64,000 bases of DNA from positions 248,001 to 312,000 of the forward strand of contig NZ_JBHUIO010000008.1 of assembly GCF_042682745.1 (NCBI RefSeq), given 5' to 3'. Numbering within the stretch: the first letter of the stretch is position 1; each line of letters opens with the position of its first letter. The position numbers were made by a program, and so were the translations under genes. This DNA comes from Tumebacillus_A lipolyticus. Lineage in GTDB: Bacteria > Bacillota > Bacilli > Tumebacillales > Tumebacillaceae. The notes beneath the pieces are model-generated. The model saw nothing but the letters and a program-made list of their open reading frames with translations, searched no databases and was not told where the DNA came from. Positions 9,701 to 18,700 of the stretch are shown piece after piece.

Positions 9701-12700
9701 TGACCAAGCGGTTGACAGCTCGATGAGGGATGCTGACCCCTTTCGGTCGGCCGGTCGAGCCTGACGTATAGATCACATAGACGAGCTGTTCCGGTCCGGT
9801 CTGACAGGACAGATCGTCTCCGTCCTCCTGCTCGATCCACGCCCAGTCGCGATCCAAGCAGATCATCTCCGCCGAGGTCGGGGGAAGATCTGCCAACAGT
9901 TTTTCCTGGGTCAACACGATCGACAATTCCGCGTCTTCGATCATCATCGCCAGGCGCTGCTGCGGATACTCCGGATCGAGCGGCACATAGGCGCCTCCCG
10001 CCTTGAGAATCCCCAGCATCCCCACGATCAGATCGAACGACCGCTCGACGCTGATGCCTACTCCGCGATCTGGGCCGACCCCTTTGCTGCGCAGACGGCG
10101 CGCCAGTCGATTCGCACGCTCGTTCAGCTCCTGATAGGTCAGCTGCTCTGCGCCGAAGAAGACGGCCGGTCGATCTGGCGTTCGCTTCACTTGCGCTTCG
10201 AACAGCTCGTGCACGCAGCTGTCTTTCGGATAGTCTGACTCCACCTTGCTCCATTCGGACAGCAGCGTCTGCCGCTCCTCCGCCCCGAGCATCGACAGCC
10301 TGTGGATCGGTCTGTCCGAATCCTCGGCGATCGCAAGCAGGAGCATCTGCCAATGCTCGATCATCCGCGCCACCGTCTCCCGATCGTACAGGTCGGTGTT
10401 GTACTCGACCATGCCGCCGATTCGCTCCCCGCTCTCTTGCATCGAGAAGGTGAGGTCAAACTTGGACGTCTGGCCCGTGTACGGCTCTTGCTGCATCGTG
10501 AGCCCCGGCAGGTGCCACGTTTGATCTGGAATGTTTTGCAGGATCATCACCGCTTGGAAGAGCGGGCTTCTGCTCGGGTCGCGCTCCACCTTGAGCAGAT
10601 CGACCAACTGTTCAAATGGCACCTCCTGATGCGCATACGCATCGAGGGTCGTTTTGCGTACCCGCCCGATCAGCTCGCGGAACGTCACGTCGCCCGACAG
10701 GTCGGTGCGCAGCGGCAGCATGTTGACGAAAAAGCCGATCAGCCCTTCCAGCTCCGCTCGGTTGCGCCCCGCGATCGGCGAGCCGACGACGATATCCTCC
10801 TGGCCGGTATAGCGGTACAACAGCGTATTGAAAGCTGCCAGCAGCGTCATGAACAGGGTGGCTCCCGCTTCGCGGCTCAGCTTGACCAATTGTGCGGTCA
10901 CGTTCTCCGACAACTCAAACGGTAAGACTGCCCCGCGATAGCTGAGCACAGGTGGCCGCGGGCGGTCTGTCTGCAGATCGAGAATCGGCAATTCCCCGCC
11001 CAACTGCTCTTGCCAATAGCTGTGCAGTCGATCGATCACCTCGCCCTGCAGTCTGTTCCGCTGCCAGATCGCAAAGTCTGTATACTGGATCGGCAAAGGA
11101 TCGAGGTGGCAGGCAGCTCCTGTCACTTCCGCTTCATACAAGGCGGACAGCTCGCGGGTCAACACGCTAAACGACCAGCCGTCTGAGATGATGTGATGTT
11201 TGTTCAGCAGCAGCAGGTGCTCCTCCTCCGCCAGTCTGATCAGCAAAACGGTAAACAGCGGGCCTGCAGTCAGGTCGAAACGGCGATTCGCCTCCTCCTG
11301 CAACAGCCGCTCGACGTCCGCCTGGCGCTCCATGTCCTGCATGTAGGAGAGGTCGATCACCTGCATCCGCTGCGATCCAGTCGCCAAGACGATCTGTCTT
11401 GGCTGATCTCCATCTGCGGCAAACGCGGTGCGCAACGATTCATGGCGATCCAGCAGCTGATCGAGGCTCCGCTTTAAGGCGGATAGATCCAACCTGCCTT
11501 GTAAGCGCAACAGGTGCGGCATATTGTACATCGGGCTGTCGGGGTCGAGCTGGTGCATAAACCACAGCCTTTGCTGGGCGAATGACATCGGCAAGATGAC
11601 CCCGCGCTCCTGTCTGCCGATCTGCTCCTCCAAGCGCTCCGATCGATCAGGTTCGAGCAGCTGGGACATCTCGGCGATCGTCGGCCGATCGAAGCAGGCG
11701 CTGAGCGGCAGTTCGATCGCAAACGCATGGCGCATGCGCGAGATCAGCTGTGTGGCCAACAGCGAATGGCCGCCCAGTTCAAAGAAGTTGTCATGAATGC
11801 CGACCGGATCGACGCGCAGCAGATCTGACCAGATCGCAGCCAGCTGAAGCTCCTGAGCGGTCTGCGGTGCGGTAAATTCGCTACCCAGCCGCTCGTGCGC
11901 TGGCTCTGGCAGCGCGCGCCGGTCAACCTTTCCGTTTGCGGTCAGCGGGAATGCTCGCAGCGCGACGATCGCAGAGGGCACCATGTAGGGTGGGAGCTGC
12001 GCTTTCAAGTAGACTCGCAGCTGTTGATTCACCGCTTCAGGCTCCTCGTCTGCAACCACATAGGCGACCAGACGCTTATCGCCTGGCACATCTTCACGCG
12101 CTAAGACGATCGCATCGCGAACCAGCTCGTGGCGCAGCAGCACCTCTTCGATCTCCCCCAGCTCGATGCGGAAACCGCGAATCTTCACCTGATAATCGAT
12201 CCGGCCGATAAACTCAATGCTGCCGTCCGCCAGGAAGCGAACCGAATCGCCCGTCCGGTACAGGCGAGCTTGCGGATCGGAGGAGAACGGGTGCGGGACA
12301 AATTTCTCCGCCGTCAGCTCCGGACGATTGTAGTAACCGCGCGCCAGCCCGTCGCCGCCGAGGTACAGTTCGCCTGGCACCCCGATCGGCACCGGCTGCT
12401 GATGACTGTCGAGCACATAGGCGGTCGTGTTGGCGATCGGCTTGCCGATCGGAACTGTCAGCGCGCCGGCTGGCACCTCCTCGATCAAATGCCAAGTGGC
12501 ATACGTCGTGCTCTCCGTCGGCCCGTACATGTGCAGCAGCCGCTCCGGCCCGCCCTGTTCGAGCAACGACCTCACGCGCTTCGGATCGCACGCTTCCCCT
12601 CCGAACAGCACCGCCCGCCGCTCGCCGAGCATCTCCGGCACTTCATCGACCAGCTGGTTGAACAGCGCGGTCGTGACAAACAGAATGTTGAGCTGCTGTC

Positions 12701-15700
12701 GATCGACCTCCGCTGTCAGCTTGGCCGGGTTCAGCAAAATCTCCTTGGTCAACATCACCATCCGCGCCCCGTGAAGCAATGCGCCCCAGATCTCAAAGAT
12801 CGCCGCATCGAAAGCGGAGTTGGCTCCTTGGCTGATCCGATCCTCCGGCGTGATCGTCAAATAATCGTTGTTCAGCACCAAGCGGGCGATCGCCCGCTGC
12901 GTGATGCAGACCCCTTTCGGTCGACCGGTCGAGCCGGACGTGTAGATCACATAGGCAAGATGGTCACCAGTGGTCAGACAAGGTGGATTTTCTCGTTCCG
13001 CACCCGCCTCCTGCATCTCCTGTTCGATCTGATCCAACAGCAGCAGTTCAGCAGTCGACGGCGGCAGTAGCGGCGCCATCTTCCGATCGGACACGATCAC
13101 CGCAAGCTCCGCATCCTCGATCATCAGCGCCAGCCGTTCTGTCGGGTAGTCCGGATCGAGCGGAACGTACACGCCGCCCGCTTTGAGAATGCCGAGCAGC
13201 CCGACCAGCATTTCGAAGGAGCGCTCGATGCACAGGCCGACCAGCGATTCTGTCATCACCCCAGCCTTGCGCAATCGATGCGCCACGATGTTCGCTCGCT
13301 CGTTCAGCTCCCGATAGGTGATCGACCGATCGTCGCACATCGCCGCGATCGCATCTGGAGCGCATGCTGCTTGCTGTTCGAACAGCTGTTGCAAAGAGAG
13401 GTCGCGCGGATAATCCCGCTGCGTCTCGTTCCATTCACCGATCATCTGCCGCTCCGCTTCCGGTGCCAGCAGCGGGTAGGCGTGGAGCGGTCTGGTCGGA
13501 TCGTCACAGACCGCCTCCAACAGTGTCTGCCACGACATGATCATGCGCAGGATCGTTTCCGCTTCGAACAGATCGGTACAATATTCGACCGTCCCCGTAA
13601 GCTGATCTTCCTGATGCGTCAGCGAAAAGCTGAGATCGAACTTGGATGTCCCTCCCTCAAAAGGCTGCAATTCTAAGCTCAGCCCAGGCAGGTTCCACGT
13701 GTTCTCCTCCATGTTTTGCAGCATCATCACCGCTTGGAACAACGGCGTGCGGCTCGGGTCTCGCTCCGCCTGCACCAGCTCCACCAGCTGTTCGAACGGC
13801 ATGTCCTGATAGGTGAAAGCGCTCAAGGTCACCTCGCGCACGCGCTCGACCAGCTCGTGAAAATCGCCTGCGCCCGCCAGATCGGTGCGAATCGGCAACA
13901 TGTTGACAAAAAAGCCGATCAATCCTTCGATCTCCACGCGGTTGCGCCCGGCGATCGGCGTGCCGACGACGATGTCCTCCTGACCGGAGTAGCGGGAGAG
14001 CAGCAGATTGAACGCGGAGAGCAGTGTCATGAACAATGTCGCATTTGCTCGCTTGCTCTGCTCGATCAGCTTTTGCGTCAACTCGGCAGACAGCGCAAAC
14101 GGCACGTACGCACCGCGGTGGCTAAACTTCGCCGGGCGCAGTCTGTCGGTCGGCAGGTTGAGAACGGGCAGTTCACCCCCGAGTGCCGCTTGCCAATAGT
14201 CTGCCTGCTGCTTCCGAACTTCCCCTTGCAACCAATCGCGTTGCCAGACGGAAAAGTCTGCATACTGCACCTGCAACTCTGGCAGCTGTGCCGCCTCACC
14301 GCCCGCATGCTGTCCGTACAATTTTGACAGCTCGTCCGCAAAGATGCTGATCGACCATCCATCGGAGACGATGTGGTGCATGTTCAACAGCATCCAATGC
14401 TCGCGCTCCGTCAAGCGCGCCACATCGACTCGCCACAGCGGCCCTTTTTCTAAATCGAACGGTGTGCGCGCCAACTCCCTCAGCAAACGATCCGCTCGAT
14501 CTGCACGCTGCTGATCTGGTTGAGCGCTCAGGTCATGCAGGGTCAGCGAGACAGGCATCTGCTCGTGGAACACCTGCACCGGATGATCCTCCACGGTGGC
14601 AAACGTTGTGCGCAGCGCTTCATGGCGGCGCACGATCTCCGCCAGACTGCGCTCAAGTGCAGGCAGATCGAGATCGCCCCTCATTCTGAGCAGATAGGGC
14701 ATGCTGTACATCGGGCTGTTCGGATCGTATTGGGCCATGAACCACAGCCGCTGTTGGGCAAAGGACAGCGGGAACTGCTGGTTGCGGGCGATCGGTACGA
14801 TCTTGTCGCCGACGACCTCTTCTGTCGCCTTGCGGATCTCATGACACATCTCCTCCACAGTCGGCGCTTCAAAACAGATTTTCAGCGGAAGTTCGACTCC
14901 GAAAGTTCGGCGGATATGCGAGATCAGTCGGGTCGCCAACAGCGAGTGTCCGCCCAGATCAAAGAAATTGTCGTGCACGCCGATCTGCTCGACACCCAGC
15001 AGCTCCGACCAGATCGTCGCCAACACTCGCTCCTCGTCGGTGCGCGGCTCAACATGCATCTCTTCAGCGCCCCGATTCAGCTCCGGCACCGGTAAAGCGC
15101 GACGATCCACTTTGCCATTCGGCGTCAAGGGCAGGCTGTCCAGCATGACAATCGCGGACGGCACCATATAGGCGGGGAGCGTTTGCTTCAGATAATCGCT
15201 CAGCTCCTCGCTCGATAGATCTGCCGCTTCGACGGGCACTGCGTAAACGGTCAAGCGCTTTTCGCCCGCCACATCTTCACGCGCCATCGCCAGCGCATCG
15301 CGCACCAGCTCGTGCCGCTTCAACACATCCTCGATCTCTCCCAACTCGATGCGGAACCCGCGAATCTTCACTTGGAAGTCGATGCGGCCGAGATACTCGA
15401 TGTTTCCATCGGGCAGATAGCGCACCGCATCGCCCGTCTTGTACAGCCGCGCTTGCGGGTCTGGTGAGAACGGATGCGGCACAAACTTTTCTGCCGTCAG
15501 CTCAGGCCGGTTCAGGTAGCCTTTCGCCAACCCGTCGCCGCCGATGTACAGCTCCCCTGGCACGCCGATCGGCACGGGCTGCATCTGGCGGTCGAGCACA
15601 TAGAGGGTCGTGTTCGACAGCGGCTTGCCGATCGGGATCGAAACGAGATCCTCCGGCACCGCTTCAATTTGGAACCAAGCGGCAAACGTCGTGCTCTCGG

Positions 15701-18700
15701 TGGGCCCATACGCATTTAACAGCCGCTGTGGCGCTGCCTTTTCCAGCAGTGCTCGCATCCGCTTCGGATCGCACGCCTCCCCGCCGACCAGCACATCGCG
15801 CATACCCTGAAACATCTCCGGCACCTCGTCGACCAGCTGGTTGAACAGCGAGGTGGTCACAAACATCGTGTCGATCTCCTGCTCCCTCACCGCTTGCAGC
15901 AGTTGCGGCGGGTTGAGCAGCGTATCTTTTGACAGGATCACCACTCGCGCTCCGTTCAGCAACGCGCCCCAGATCTCGAACGTCGCCGCATCAAACGAAG
16001 CGTTCGACACCTGCGCCACCTTGTCCGTCGCCGTAAATTGCACATAGTTGGTATCGCGCACCAAGCGGACGATCGCGCGGTGCGGAATGCCCGCCCCCTT
16101 CGGGCGACCGGTCGAGCCGGACGTGTAGATCACATAGGCGAGATGGTCGGCTGTCGACTGGCAGGGGATGTTTTCCCTGTTGGCAACCTGTTCTGCCCTG
16201 ACCTCATCGAGCAGGAGCCACTCCGCTTTCGCCTGCGGAAGCTGTGCGGACAGCTCACTCGTGGTGATCACCACCGCCAACTCCGCATCTTCGATCATCA
16301 AGGCCAGCCGCTCTGCCGGATACTCCGGATCGAGCGGCACGTACGCCCCACCCGCTTTCAGGATGCCGACCATCCCGATCAGCATGTCGAAAGATCGCTC
16401 GACGCTCAGGCCGACCAGACTTTCTGCCTGTACGCCCAGCTCCCGCAAGCGATAGGCGACCCGATTCGCCTGCTCGTTCAGCTCTCGATAGGTCAGCGAT
16501 CTCCCTTCCCACACGGCGGCGATCGCTTCCGGCGTGCGCTGTACCTGCTGTTCGAACAGCTGATGCACACACAGCTCCCGCGGATAGCCTGACTCCGTTT
16601 CGTTCCACGCTCCCAGCAGTTGCTGCTCTTCTTGCGCAGTCATCAGCGGATAGGCGTGAAGCGGTTTTGCCGAATCTTCGCAGATCGCTTCCAAGAGGAG
16701 TTGCCATGAGCCGATCATCCGCTGGATCGTCTGCGCCGCAAACAGGTCGGAGTTGTACTCGACAAACCCGTCCAATTTTCCATCTATCTCCTCCAAGGAG
16801 AACATCAGGTCAAACTTGGCCGTCCGATGTTCGACCGCCTCTGCTCGCATCTGCAAGCCGGGCAGCTGCCAGCTCTGCTCCGGCAGATTTTGCAGGATCA
16901 ACACCGCTTGAAACAGCGGCGTTCGGCTCAGGTCGCGCTCTTGTTGCGCCAGCTCGACCATGCGCTCAAACGGGATGTCCTGATGCGCATAGGCGCCGAG
17001 CGTCACCTCGCGCACCTGTTCCAACAGCGCAGGGAAGTCGCTCACCTCGCTCAAATCGATCCGTAGCGGCAACATGTTGACGAAAAAGCCGATCAGTCCT
17101 TCCAAGTCGGTCCGGTTGCGCCCGGCGATCGGCGTGCCGACGATCAGCTCCTGCTGACCGGAGTAACGGGCGAGCAGCGTGTTGTATGCAGCCAACAGCG
17201 TCATATACAGCGAAGTGCCCATCCGCTTGCTCAGCGCTTGCAGCTTGGCGGTCAGCTCTGCGGACAGACCGTACCGCTCGGTCGCTCCCCGGTAGCGGAA
17301 CACAGCGGGGCGCGGATGGTCGGTCGGCAGCGCGAGCACCGGAAGTTCGCCCGCCAGCCGCTCCTGCCAATAAGCGAGCTGTTGCTCATCCTGCGCCGCA
17401 GTCGAATGCTCCTGTTGCCAGATCGCATAGTCTGCATACTGTATCGGAAGCGCCGGATAGTCGAGCGGCGAGCCGTTCGCAAGGTGGCTGTACCCGATCG
17501 ACAGCTCGCGCGCGAGCACGCCCATCGACCAGCCGTCCGCCGAGATGTGGTGCATCAGCAAAAGCAACAGGTGTTCCTCTGCTGCCAGCTGGATCAGCGC
17601 TGCGGAGAAGACAGGCCCTGCGACCAGATCGATCGGACGCGCCCCGAGCTCCGCCACCAAGGCGGCCGCCTGCGCCTCCCGCTCGCTCTCCGACACCTCG
17701 CGCAGATCGAACTCGTCGATGCGCACCGCCTCTGCTGGGCGCACGCGCTGCACAGGATCGGAACCACCAGCTGCAAACGTGGTGCGCAACACCTCATGGC
17801 GAGCGACAAGTTGATCCAAGCTGAACGCAAGCGCCCGCTTGTCCAACAGCCCGCTTAACCGCAGCAGATAGGGCAGGTTGTACATCGGATTCTCGCCATG
17901 CATCTCGTGCATAAACCAGAGCCGTTTTTGCGCAAACGACAGCGGGATCGTCTCCCCGCGGCTGACGGCGATCTGCTCGTTCGCCGCTACCTTCATCTGC
18001 GCACCGAGCAGCGCAGCCATCTCAGAAAGCACCGGAAACTCAAAACAATGCGCATAGGTCAGCTCGACCCCCAGCTCCTGGCGCACGCGGGAGATCAACT
18101 GGGTCGCCAACAGCGAGTGCCCACCCAGCTCCAAGAAATTATCTGATGCTCCGACGCGCTCACGATGCAATACGTCCGACCAGATCGCAGCCAACGCCCG
18201 CTCCGCCTCGGTGCGCGGTGCGATGTATGCCTCCTCCACTTCGATCGCGCTCCAATCGGGCACGGGCAACGACTTGCGATCCACTTTGCCATTTGGCGTC
18301 AGCGGCAGGCTGTCCAGCATGACGAACGCGGACGGCACCATATAAGCTGGGAGCTGTTTCTTCAGATAATCGCGCATCTCTCCAAACGAAATGTCAGTCC
18401 CTTCGATCGGCACGAGGTAGCCGGTCAACCGCTTTTCCCCCGGCACGTCCTCGCGGGCCAACACCAACACATCGCGCAGGTAGGGGTTACGTTTGATCAC
18501 CTCTTCGATCTCGCCCAACTCGATGCGGAACCCGCGAATCTTCACTTGGAAGTCGATGCGCCCGATAAACTCAAGATTACCGTCTGCCAGATAGCGCACC
18601 GCATCGCCCGTCTTGTACAGGCGAGCTTGCGGGTCTGACGAAAACGGATGCGGCACAAACTTTTCTGCCGTCAGATCCGCTCGGTTCAGATAGCCTCTCG